Part shown: positions 34,950-44,194 of the stretch, piece by piece
How the letters are laid out: every line of letters begins with the position of its first letter
Position numbering within the stretch: the first letter of the stretch is position 1
From: Oenanthe sinensis
Taxonomy: Eukaryota > Streptophyta > Magnoliopsida > Apiales > Apiaceae
DNA: 64,000 nt
Assembly: GCA_028671895.1 (NCBI GenBank)
Contig: CM053794.1
Location: forward strand, 16,416,501-16,480,500
Direction of reading: 5' to 3'
Position numbers and translations under genes: made by a program
The notes under the pieces: generated by a model
What the model saw: the letters and a program-made list of their open reading frames with translations, nothing else
Told to the model about the DNA's origin: nothing
The model's database searches: none

Positions 34950-37900
34950 GGAAACAGGAAAAACATTCTGGTAATTGATAGTGGATGTTCTGCACATATG
35001 ACTGGAAATAAATCCCTGCTTTCAGAGTTTGAGGAGAAGGCTGGCCCAGCAGTATCTTATGGAGATGGCAACATAGGAAGAATACTGGGATATGGCAACA
35101 TTGTGATTGGAAATGTCATCATTGAAAATGTAGCTTTGGTTGAAGGACTCAAACATAATCTGCTCAGTGTGAGTCAAATGACAGACAAAGGTTTCTCTGT
35201 GGAATTTCATGGAACTCATTGTGAAGTGAAAAGCAAGAAAAATGGAAAAGTAGTTCTTATTGGCCACAGACATAACAACCTATTTGAAGCTAGCTTGGAT
35301 GTTAATTCTAATGGTCCCTTGACCTGTCTACTTGGAAAGGCATCACCAATGGAAAGCTGGAATTGGCACAAAAAGTTGTGTCACTTGAACTTTGGAAACA
35401 TTAATGAATTGGTAAAGAAGGACCTAGTTAGAGGTCTTCCAAAAGTTCAATTTCATCCTGATGGACTCTGTGATTCATGTCAAAAGGCCAAACAAAGGAA
35501 GACATCTTTCAAGAGCAAAACTGAAAACTCTATTGATCAACCTTTTCATCTATTGCATCTTGACTTATTTGGTCCAGTTAACATAATGTCCATTGGAAAG
35601 AAGAAATACACTCTGGTAATAGTTGATGATTTCACTAGATTTACTTGGGTATACTTTTTGCACAAGAAGGATGAAACTGCAGAAACAATTATTGATCATA
35701 TTGCAATGATTGAGAATGGATCAACTCACAAAGTAAAGAATCTAAGGAGTGACAATGGAACAGAGTTTAAGAACTCTACAATGGAGGAATTCTGCTCAAC
35801 AAAAGGCATCACTCAACAATTCTCAGCACCTGGCACACCTCAACAAAATGGTGTTGTTGAAAGAAAGAACAGAACTCTAATAGAAGCTGCCAGAACAATG
35901 CTCGAAGGAGCAAAGCTACCTACTTATTTTTGGGCAGAAGCTGTGAACACTGCATGCATCACTCAGAATTGTTCCTTAATTAACAAACATGGAATGACTC
36001 CATATGAATCTTTGAAAGGAAGAAAGCCTAATGTCAAGTACTTTCACATCTTTGGAAGCAAGTGTTTTATTCTCAAGACACATCCTGAACAATTGAAGAA
36101 GTTTGAACTTAAAGCAGATGAGGGAATTTTTATTGGATATGCAACAACTTCTAAAACCTCTTCAAGGGCATTCAAAGTATTCAATTTAAGGACAAGGACA
36201 GTCATGGAATCAATTAATGTCTCCTTTGATGAAGGGAAGATAGCTGGGTTATATGATAAAGATGCACAAGAAACACTGAGATTTGAGAATGAACTGCAGA
36301 AAATAAACTCTGTTGAACCAAACTCTGACGAGATAAACACTGATCAACCAAATCCTGGAGAGGTAAACTCTGATTCTTTAAACTCTGATTCTTTAAACTC
36401 TGATTCAGAAATGATTGAAATAGAAATTGAAGAAACTGCACATGTTGAGGGGGAGCAACAACAATCACATACTGACATTGGAGATTCAACAATTGAAATA
36501 TCAGAGTCTGACCAAACTCTGAACAACACAAACTCTGATCTTTCAAACTCTGAGACCACAAACACTGATACCTCAATCTCTGATAATTCAAACTCTGAGT
36601 ACATAAACTCTGAGACATCAAACACTGATGGAAACACATCTTCAAGGGGAGGATCATCATTTACAGAAGGATCATTCTATGAAGGCACAGATCATGGGGG
36701 AGCATCTAGTTCAAGGAACTTTCCACATCCAAGAAAATGGACCAAAGATCACACACCTGATTTAATCATAGGTGATCTGGAGAGTGGAATAAAAACAAGA
36801 AAAGCTACTCAAAATGAATGTCTATTTCATAGTTTTCTTTCACAAACAGAACCAAAAAGGATTGAAGATGCTTTGAAAGATGCAGATTGGATTACTGCAA
36901 TGCAGGAAGAATTGAACGAGTTTGAAAGGAATGAAGTTTGGACCCTAGTTCCAAGGCCAAAGAACAGATCTATTGTTGGCACAAAATGGGTATTCAGGAA
37001 CAAGACAGACTCTGATGGAATAATTACAAGAAACAAGGCAAGACTGGTAGCCAAAGGTTATTCACAACAGGAGGGGATTGATTATGATGAAACCTATGCT
37101 CCTGTAGCTAGACTTGAGGCAATCAGAATTTTTCTTGCTTATGCTGCAAATAAGAAATTCAAGGTCTACCAAATGGATGTTAAAAGTGCATTTTTAAATG
37201 GTGAACTTGAAGAAGAAGTCTATGTTGAACAACCACCTGGTTTTGTCAATCCAAAATATCCAAATCATGTCTACAGACTGGATAAAGCTTTATATGGACT
37301 AAAGCAAGCACCAAGGGCCTGGTATGAAACTCTGGCTCTATTCTTACTTGAAAATGGTTTCACTAGAGGAACAATTGATAAAACCTTGTTTTATAGAACT
37401 CAAGGTAAGGATTTATTATTGGTTCAAATATATGTTGATGATATTATATTTGGTTCCACTAATGAGAAACTCTGTGAAAGATTTTCAAAGTTAATGCAGT
37501 CCAGGTATCAAATGAGTATGATGGGAGAATTGAGTTATTTTCTGGGTTTACAAGTGAAACAGACTGAAGAAGGGATCTTCATTAATCAGTCTAAATACAC
37601 AAAGAATCTACTCACTAAATTTCAAATGCAAGATTCTGCATCTGCTACAACTCCCATGGCTACTGCAACAAAACTTGATCAAGACACTGGAGAACCTGTT
37701 GATATTACAGCATACAGAGGAATGATTGGTTCTCTACTTTATTTAACTGCAAGTAGACCAGACATAATGTTTGCCACATGTCTATGTGCTAGATTTCAAG
37801 CAAATCCAAGAGCACCTCATTTGATTGCTGTGAAAAGGATTTTCAGATATCTCAAGGGCACTGCTAATCTTGGCTTGTGGTATCCTAGGGAGTCTGATTT

Positions 37901-38378
37901 CAAATTGATAGGATATTCAGATGCTGACTTTGCAGGATGCAAGATTGACAGGAAAAGCACAAGTGGGAGTTGTCAATTTTTAGGTGGAAGACTTGTATCA
38001 TGGCAAAGCAAGAAACAGAAGTCAATTTCAACATCAACTGCAGAGGCTGAATATATTGCTGCTGGAAGCTGCTGTGCACAAATTTTATGGATGAGAAATC
38101 AATTGCTAGACTATGGTTTGAAATTCTCAAAAATTCCTATTTATTGTGATAACCAAAGTGCTATTGCAATGACAGGGAATCCAGTTCAACATTCTCTGAC
38201 AAAGCACATCAGTATCAGATATCACTTCATAAGGGAACATGTGGAAGAAGGCACAATTGAATTGCATTTTGTTCCTACAGATCAACAGTTAGCAGATATC
38301 TTCACAAAACCTCTGCCTGAAGCAACATTTAACAGACTGGTTTCTGAATTAGGGATGGTGTCAAGTGGCTCAACTTAG
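34950..38378 (+). CDS. pol: Element A Pol: protease, integrase, reverse transcriptase, RNase H
   Basis: This is a full-length copia Pol of about 1140 residues (numbered from 34944). Order: aspartic protease (VIDSGCSAHMTG, catalytic Asp about 12). GAG-pre-integrase/HHCC zinc region (WHKKLCHLNFG...LCDSC, about 140-185). Integrase with the DDE residues Asp 207 (HLDLFGP), Asp 270 (RSDNGTEF) and Glu 306 (GVVERKN). An acidic NSD-rich spacer (about 450-570). Reverse transcriptase with YGLKQAPRAWYE and YVDD (Asp 832 and 833). RNase H with SDADFAG (Asp 993 and 995), STAEAEY and TKHISIRYHF. Protease precedes integrase and integrase precedes reverse transcriptase, which defines Ty1/copia. No ATG is present at the start, so Pol must be made from gag RNA by splicing or recoding. 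No internal break was seen. Confidence 0.95.
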   Translation, partial: GNRKNILVIDSGCSAHMTGNKSLLSEFEEKAGPAVSYGDGNIGRILGYGNIVIGNVIIENVALVEGLKHNLLSVSQMTDKGFSVEFHGTHCEVKSKKNGKVVLIGHRHNNLFEASLDVNSNGPLTCLLGKASPMESWNWHKKLCHLNFGNINELVKKDLVRGLPKVQFHPDGLCDSCQKAKQRKTSFKSKTENSIDQPFHLLHLDLFGPVNIMSIGKKKYTLVIVDDFTRFTWVYFLHKKDETAETIIDHIAMIENGSTHKVKNLRSDNGTEFKNSTMEEFCSTKGITQQFSAPGTPQQNGVVERKNRTLIEAARTMLEGAKLPTYFWAEAVNTACITQNCSLINKHGMTPYESLKGRKPNVKYFHIFGSKCFILKTHPEQLKKFELKADEGIFIGYATTSKTSSRAFKVFNLRTRTVMESINVSFDEGKIAGLYDKDAQETLRFENELQKINSVEPNSDEINTDQPNPGEVNSDSLNSDSLNSDSEMIEIEIEETAHVEGEQQQSHTDIGDSTIEISESDQTLNNTNSDLSNSETTNTDTSISDNSNSEYINSETSNTDGNTSSRGGSSFTEGSFYEGTDHGGASSSRNFPHPRKWTKDHTPDLIIGDLESGIKTRKATQNECLFHSFLSQTEPKRIEDALKDADWITAMQEELNEFERNEVWTLVPRPKNRSIVGTKWVFRNKTDSDGIITRNKARLVAKGYSQQEGIDYDETYAPVARLEAIRIFLAYAANKKFKVYQMDVKSAFLNGELEEEVYVEQPPGFVNPKYPNHVYRLDKALYGLKQAPRAWYETLALFLLENGFTRGTIDKTLFYRTQGKDLLLVQIYVDDIIFGSTNEKLCERFSKLMQSRYQMSMMGELSYFLGLQVKQTEEGIFINQSKYTKNLLTKFQMQDSASATTPMATATKLDQDTGEPVDITAYRGMIGSLLYLTASRPDIMFATCLCARFQANPRAPHLIAVKRIFRYLKGTANLGLWYPRESDFKLIGYSDADFAGCKIDRKSTSGSCQFLGGRLVSWQSKKQKSISTSTAEAEYIAAGSCCAQILWMRNQLLDYGLKFSKIPIYCDNQSAIAMTGNPVQHSLTKHISIRYHFIREHVEEGTIELHFVPTDQQLADIFTKPLPEATFNRLVSELGMVSSGST

Positions 38379-38913
38379 CAAGTTTCAGACAATCAGAGTC
38401 TATGTCAGAGTATGGGGTAAACTCTGATGAAAATGGAGTAAACTCTGATCATTATATCAACTAATCTTTGATCACAAGTTCTCAGTATTTATGGTAAACT
38501 CTGTCAAAGTATGTGGTAAACTCTGACAGTACATACTAAACTCTGACTCATACAAACTCTGATCTGTAAACTCTGATTACGTGGTAAACTCTGAGATCAC
38601 ATTTATGACATTATATTTCTTTTTGTGACATCATAATTATTATTCTCTGGTTGGATTTATAATAAAGCGCGTGTTTCTCACAACTGTCGATTCATATCAT
38701 TACACAGTACACAAACACTTGCTGAATTTTGAGACTTGTACTAATAATTGTTTTTCCAATCAGCTTTTGCCACATGTCCCACTACAGTTTTTATGCAATT
38801 GAAAGGGCACAGTTTAATTCATATTGTCATTTTGAATTAATCATCTGTATCTATTACTTCTCACTTACGCACAAACCCTAAACTGCTCTAACCTGCAACT
38901 CTTTCTTGTTTCA
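38379..38913 (+). other. Element A pol-ORF3 spacer rich in AAACTCTGA motifs
   Basis: This noncoding spacer of 535 bp carries about eight copies of AAACTCTG between 38420 and 38595, several preceded by 'gt' or 'ggt'. The rest is AT-rich with no promoter identified. ORF3 starts at its end. How ORF3 is translated (spliced RNA or its own promoter) is not visible. Confidence 0.75.
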
Positions 38914-41900
38914 ATGGCATCCAAAGGACAAACCTTCCAAAACTATACTTTTGCTGCCACAAACTATATTTCTTTGTTAAATAAGACGGATGCACCTGAA
39001 GATTTTCATGTTGTCCAGGATTTTCTAGCACAAAGTTATATTGGCTATGCACTCCAGGAACCATTAAACTTTTCTGCTCAATCTCTGGTAAGAATATGGT
39101 CCACTGCTACGTACAACAATGCTGATGATGATGAAGAACCCATTATCACATTTCAATGCAATGGAAAACACACAATTACTCCTGCTGTGGTGAGACAAGC
39201 TCTACATCTACCAGAAGTGGCTGTGTATGATGACCTTGTTGGAGATGAACAGGTCAAGGGGTTTTTCAGGTCTATAGGCTATGGAGGAAGCCTATCAAAG
39301 TTAGGGAGCCTGACAAGACCCAATCTTCGAAGAGAATGGAGTTTTTTCTTCGATTGCATTACAAGGGCCTTCACAGGCAAATGCACAAATTTTGATGCAA
39401 TCCCACAACTAGCACAACAGATTGGGTATTCTCTGACCCATAATCTCAATTTCAATTTTCCTTGTTTAATAATTAGGCAGCTAGCTAGCAAAATTAATGA
39501 TGATGTTCACACCATATACTTTGCTAGATTTCTTCAGTTAATTTTTAATTATTTGTTGCCTAATGTAAGTCTTGAGAATGATCAGAGTTTAGCTAGTTTT
39601 TGTATGAACAAAAGAATTTTTGCTGACCTAGCTAGGAAGGACACTAAGAAAGGTAATCTCTCTCCTCTCTTTTATCCCACATGGGTCAGGCTTCTCTTAA
39701 ATCAGAGAATGCCTACCATGTATGGCAGGGATTTCATCTCAGTGGCTATGGATCAGAGTTTAGCACCCTCTGATTCAAACCCAAGCCACCCTCCAAACAC
39801 TGACTCCCAAACACCTTTGCCAACCTCTACAGTCTCTCAACAGACTGTAGTTGCAAAACACACCTCTCAACAGGGTTCCAGCAAAAGGAAGGGGAAGTCA
39901 GTAAAAGAATCTACTCTCAAAAAGAGGAAATTAATTGATGAAAATACAGATTCTGATGAAGGGTTCGTTTTTGCTAAACGAACGACAGTTGAACAGGCTT
40001 CTGAGACTGGGGCTGAGGTAAAGAAAAAGAGGAGAAGATTAGTCAAACTTGCAAACTCTGAGGCTGCAAACACTGCAGGGATAAACTCTGATGCAGCTCT
40101 AAACTCTGACGTCCTAATCTCTGATCAGCCTAAACCTCAAGATTTAAACTCTGAAGACATTACAAACTCTGAGCCAACCACTAATGTCTTGATAAACTCT
40201 GGTGAAGCATGGGGTTGCTGGAAGGCAAATATTCCTTGGAAGGAACCTGGATTACCAGTTCCAATTGAGAACATGATTGGGCTCAAGGCTGAACAGGAGC
40301 GACAACACAATTATTTGAAAGATGGGCCATATGTCACTCCAGAGGAAGCTGGTCCTATACCAGTATCTGATTCTCCTACAAAGTCTCCAAAGCAAGTCAT
40401 AAAGGAGATATCTTATGAAAGAGCAAGGGAACTGGCTGAAGAAGTAAGAAGAGAAATGGAGGCAAAGAAATCAAAGTCATCGTCAGCATCTCTTAGTCCT
40501 CAACGTTTTTCAAGAAAGAAGAAAAAGTCTGTCACTTTTGGCCAGGACACACAAGAACCTACTTCTCAAAGTGAGGTAGCAGTCCTTGAAGGGCCAGGTA
40601 CACAAGAACCTATTGATCAAAGTTCAATAGAAGCCACAATTCCAGCAAGTGAAGCCAGCATTGATCAGGGGTACAATCCACAAGAACCTTCAGCTCAAAG
40701 GGTTGAAGAAGTTGTCAAGGCCCCAGCCACACAAGAACCATTCAATCAAAGTTTGGATGCAGGCACTCAATCTATTATAAAAGACATTGCTGTTGCTGAT
40801 GCTGAAGGCCAATCTCTGGCAGAGTCAAGCCCACAAGAACCTTCACCTCAAAGTGGTGAAGCAGCTACAGATATGACTCAGGTCACACAAGAACCAATCA
40901 TCACTCTTATGATTGCAGACCAAGACTTACATGTTAGACAGACAAACTCTGATGAAGCTCCACAGGCACACTCTGATGCTATTTTAGTGCAACCAATTTC
41001 TACACAGCCCATGGAGACTCCATCTACAACTTCAAAGGATCAAGGTATAAACTCTGACTTTTCTTCAGAACTTACATTCTCTGATTGCATAAGTTCAGAA
41101 TTTATGTTTCCTACATTTACTGCTGGGATGATCATGGATAGTCCTAAAAAGGATACCCCTATTCATGTGACTACAGATATCCTTTCTCAGCCACCTCTTA
41201 TTTCTGTAGGACATTGTGTGTTGAACCTTTCTGGTGAGTCTGAGGTAAAATGTGTGGAAAACAGAATTAATGAGAGGCAGACACAGGATCTGGCAAAAGG
41301 AGAGGTCGAATTGAGAAAGAAGTTAGTTACTTCTAGTGAGCAAAATCTAACTATTGAAAGTTATGATATGTGTGATGTGAGAAGTAATGAGATTACTTTA
41401 AAAAATCAGAGTGATTTAGGGTGTTCTGTTATTTGTGCAGGTACTCAGAGTTTACCTATTTCTGCAAACTCTGATGCTGTGCCAAACACTGCTGAATTAT
41501 TAAATTCTGATGGAAAGGACTCAGATTCTGATGATGTGATTTTTGCTGATGAAGTAGTCACAGATCTCTCCATTCCCTTCACACAGCGGTATAACACCAA
41601 AAGGTGGCCTGTCAACTCTTATGATGCACTTGACAGATTGCAAATGGCTTATCCTGATTACATGGTGGTGGAAAATCTCAAAGGTCAAATTGAGGCTGAT
41701 CTAAATGCAGAGGGTGTTAGAAGGGATTTCTCTTCTACTCCAAAGACTTCAAATGAAGATTACCTTACCTCTCACAGACAAGAAATCTGGGATTTCTCTT
41801 GGAAGTTTCCTGAGGCAAATATTCCATGGCCTCATGTTATTGACTTCGTCAATAAAGCTGATAAAGAAATAAACTCTCCAGAACTCAAGACACTCTTGAA

Positions 41901-43551
41901 GGCATCTACCATAATGACCAAAGGACTTAAGAGTGAAGTTAGTGGTCTTAAGGACTTTGTCACTAAATCTACAGCAGCTGTTGAATCTACCTTCTCTACT
42001 TCTCAGAATTCTTTAGGCATGAAGCTAAAGAACATTTCAGACAAGCAGAATGCTTTGGAATCCACGGTTGATGAGATTTCTGTCTCTGTCACTTCTATGC
42101 AGGGCATGCTCACAAACTTCGTTCAAATTTTTACTGAGCACATTAGGAATGATGTCAGAAAGGGGGAGAAGGGTTCAGACAAATGCAAAGAGGATGAAAT
42201 TCTAAACTCTGACAAACCTGATGATGAAGATCATGGGAGTCATAAGGAAGGAAAGCAAACTCTGATAAGACAAACTCTGACAACCTCACAAACTCTGATG
42301 ACATCAAAGTCTGATGTAAACTCTGACGACAAGCAAACTCTGATAGATGCTGATTTGGAATTAGCAAAAAGGCTTGAAGAAGAAGATAAGCCTGAGAGGA
42401 TTGAAGAACAAAACTTAAAAGATGCAGAACTGGCAAAGAAAATGTTTGAAGAAGAAAATCCAGGAATGGATCCTGTTGCTGTGGAAGCTGAACTGAAAAA
42501 GTCTGGAAATAAAAATGCTCAAGAAAAGAAGAAGAGAAAATATGTGAAAAAGGCACCTGCTCAAAAGAAGAAGTCAGAATCCAAGCCTACTCAAATCAAA
42601 TCTGTTGAAGCTCCTAAGATAATTGATCAACCAAAACAAGTCTTAGAAATTCAAACCAGATCATCCTCAAGAATTCAACAAAAAGCTCCAACCAAACCAC
42701 AAACATCTCTTACTATGATGGGAACAACTTTTCTACCAGGTGGATCTAGGTTTGATGTTGAAGAAGAAGATCATCAACCATCTCTGATCAGAAAGAAAAA
42801 GTCTGATCCTCTGTGGACTACAACTCAAACTCTGACACTCAATGCCAGGCTTGGAAACAACAAGGGTGGTATTGGTGATACACATGCTAAGATCTACAGA
42901 GGTGAAGCAAACATCTTCAGAGATCCTTATTCATTAAAAGATAAACCTGAAGAAGAGCTGTCTCAAGAACATCTTGACAAATTAATATCTGTTAACATAG
43001 TGAAAGATAGTTTTGATGGAGCTCAAGCTAAGGAGAAGCTTCTGTATTTTCTAGAAGATGGGAGAGTTTTGAAGATTGCTGAAGAAAATCTGAAGGATAA
43101 GGCATCTAAAGAACTTGAACATGTTCTATATCTGCTCAATGATGAAAATGAAGCAACTTCAAAGTGGAGAAAGATTCTTGAAAGAAAAATAGCTGAAAAG
43201 AAGAAGAGTGAAAGATTGATGATGATAAAGTCTGAAGATTATGAGTTTGGGTATTTACTTGAAGATGGAACAAGAAGAGTTATGAGAAAGGGAGATGCAA
43301 AGGTCAAGATGGTGTTAGGGATTCCTACACTAATTTTAAATCCTGATGGAATGAAGACCTGTTGCATTGTCTTAGATGAAAGGATGGAAAGGTCATCAAT
43401 TTATGCTCTAAGGGCTGCAATATTTCAAATAGATGATTCTTCTGAAAACATGAAGGAATTGAAGGAGAAGCTTGTTGACTTACTGAAAAATGCTGAAGAG
43501 AAGCTCCTAAGTCAATTTCTGAAAGAAGAATTATTTTACAGAAGAATCTAA
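38914..43551 (+). CDS. Element A third ORF, large protein of unknown function
   Basis: One frame of 1545 residues starts at ATGGCATCCAAAGG in an A-rich context and ends just before the polypurine tract. It occupies the position of the env-like gene of Sireviruses, but no signal peptide or membrane segment is obvious. Residues 1-270 form a globular-looking domain (FHVVQDFLAQSYIGYALQEP; PLFYPTWVRLLL). From memory it resembles ORFs of copia-type elements in Asteraceae, sometimes labelled 'synaptobrevin/longin-like' or 'putative plant transposon protein'. A low-complexity middle has Lys/Arg clusters, NSD motifs and about six to seven spaced QEP repeats (about 545-660). Residues about 990-1080 look helical or coiled-coil (LKSEVSGLKDFVTK, LKNISDKQNALES). 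A basic segment (EKKKRKYVKKAP) around 1208 could be a nuclear-localisation signal. B holds a decayed homologue (51163-55881), so ORF3 is an old component of the family. Function unknown. Confidence 0.85.
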   Translation: MASKGQTFQNYTFAATNYISLLNKTDAPEDFHVVQDFLAQSYIGYALQEPLNFSAQSLVRIWSTATYNNADDDEEPIITFQCNGKHTITPAVVRQALHLPEVAVYDDLVGDEQVKGFFRSIGYGGSLSKLGSLTRPNLRREWSFFFDCITRAFTGKCTNFDAIPQLAQQIGYSLTHNLNFNFPCLIIRQLASKINDDVHTIYFARFLQLIFNYLLPNVSLENDQSLASFCMNKRIFADLARKDTKKGNLSPLFYPTWVRLLLNQRMPTMYGRDFISVAMDQSLAPSDSNPSHPPNTDSQTPLPTSTVSQQTVVAKHTSQQGSSKRKGKSVKESTLKKRKLIDENTDSDEGFVFAKRTTVEQASETGAEVKKKRRRLVKLANSEAANTAGINSDAALNSDVLISDQPKPQDLNSEDITNSEPTTNVLINSGEAWGCWKANIPWKEPGLPVPIENMIGLKAEQERQHNYLKDGPYVTPEEAGPIPVSDSPTKSPKQVIKEISYERARELAEEVRREMEAKKSKSSSASLSPQRFSRKKKKSVTFGQDTQEPTSQSEVAVLEGPGTQEPIDQSSIEATIPASEASIDQGYNPQEPSAQRVEEVVKAPATQEPFNQSLDAGTQSIIKDIAVADAEGQSLAESSPQEPSPQSGEAATDMTQVTQEPIITLMIADQDLHVRQTNSDEAPQAHSDAILVQPISTQPMETPSTTSKDQGINSDFSSELTFSDCISSEFMFPTFTAGMIMDSPKKDTPIHVTTDILSQPPLISVGHCVLNLSGESEVKCVENRINERQTQDLAKGEVELRKKLVTSSEQNLTIESYDMCDVRSNEITLKNQSDLGCSVICAGTQSLPISANSDAVPNTAELLNSDGKDSDSDDVIFADEVVTDLSIPFTQRYNTKRWPVNSYDALDRLQMAYPDYMVVENLKGQIEADLNAEGVRRDFSSTPKTSNEDYLTSHRQEIWDFSWKFPEANIPWPHVIDFVNKADKEINSPELKTLLKASTIMTKGLKSEVSGLKDFVTKSTAAVESTFSTSQNSLGMKLKNISDKQNALESTVDEISVSVTSMQGMLTNFVQIFTEHIRNDVRKGEKGSDKCKEDEILNSDKPDDEDHGSHKEGKQTLIRQTLTTSQTLMTSKSDVNSDDKQTLIDADLELAKRLEEEDKPERIEEQNLKDAELAKKMFEEENPGMDPVAVEAELKKSGNKNAQEKKKRKYVKKAPAQKKKSESKPTQIKSVEAPKIIDQPKQVLEIQTRSSSRIQQKAPTKPQTSLTMMGTTFLPGGSRFDVEEEDHQPSLIRKKKSDPLWTTTQTLTLNARLGNNKGGIGDTHAKIYRGEANIFRDPYSLKDKPEEELSQEHLDKLISVNIVKDSFDGAQAKEKLLYFLEDGRVLKIAEENLKDKASKELEHVLYLLNDENEATSKWRKILERKIAEKKKSERLMMIKSEDYEFGYLLEDGTRRVMRKGDAKVKMVLGIPTLILNPDGMKTCCIVLDERMERSSIYALRAAIFQIDDSSENMKELKEKLVDLLKNAEEKLLSQFLKEELFYRRI

Positions 43552-43636
43552 GTCTAAAAAGGGTAAATAAACTCTGATGCATTTGTCTTGTATTTCTGAC
43601 ATCATAAGTGAAATTTATGTTTTAATTCTTAAAGCA

Positions 43637-43651
43637 TAAATTGGGGGAGAT
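43637..43651 (+). other. Element A polypurine tract
   Basis: 'aaattgggggagat' lies directly before the 3' LTR start TGTTAG. The same tract precedes the 3' LTR of element B. Confidence 0.9.
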
Positions 43652-44189
43652 TGTTAGGAATGCAAACACTGGTGATTGTCAGAGATTACTAAACAGAGTT
43701 TATGCTGACGTCATCAGCGTTTAAGGAAGCTGTCGGTCAGAGTTTACTCTACCAGAGAATACTCAATCAGAGTTTACTCTAACAGAGAATGCTCAAATCA
43801 GAGAATGACAAACCGACAGAGTTTAGCTCCAGAGTTTATCAGAAAAGGAAACAGACAAATCAGAGTCTGATTTGGATAGTAAGAAGGAATTCAAGTGCAA
43901 GTCAAATTACCTTATTAAATCTATTCTTATCATAATCTGTTTTGTAATTGTATTTGTAGCTGTGTCTATATAAACACAGAGATAGGTTATAATTAAATAT
44001 CGAATTCATAAAAACAATATCTTGTAACCTAGCAGCTCTTAAGAACTTAATATCTTGAGAGAGTTTTGTATTCAAGTTCATTATTAATACAAAACAGTAT
44101 TCCATTCAATATACTTGTGTTCATAATCGATTTACAGGCACTATTACATTCAACCCCCTTCTGTAATAGATTGATTATTCTGGGAAACA
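43652..44189 (+). mobile_element. Element A 3' LTR
   Basis: This 538-bp LTR is equal in length to the 5' copy. The one difference found by eye is a G-to-A change in the 'cataaaagcaat' region. It is followed by the duplicated target 'ggatt'. Confidence 0.95.
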
Positions 44190-44194
44190 GGATT

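Larger units (their letters stand above)
32085..44189 (+). mobile_element. Element A: young, apparently complete copia element inserted in element B gag
   Basis: This 12,105-bp element has 538-bp LTRs, with one substitution noticed by eye between them, and a perfect 5-bp target duplication 'ggatt' (32080-32084 and 44190-44194). It carries a methionine-tRNA primer site, gag, pol, a 1545-aa third ORF and a polypurine tract. All three long frames are open. It is inserted inside the gag of an older member of its own family. Near-identical LTRs and open frames point to a recent insertion that may still be competent. Confidence 0.96.

Noticed and set aside
36214..36660. Minus-strand open frame of 148 aa with QSLKNQSL repeats
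   Set aside because: It is the antisense shadow of the AAACTCTGA motifs in element A Pol. The same occurs at 42155-42556, 48721-48906 and 54368-54655.
33480..43580. CRISPR-like array from the repeated AAACTCTGAT motif
   Set aside because: The motif is short, irregularly spaced and lies largely in coding frames of a plant retrotransposon. No cas genes are possible here.
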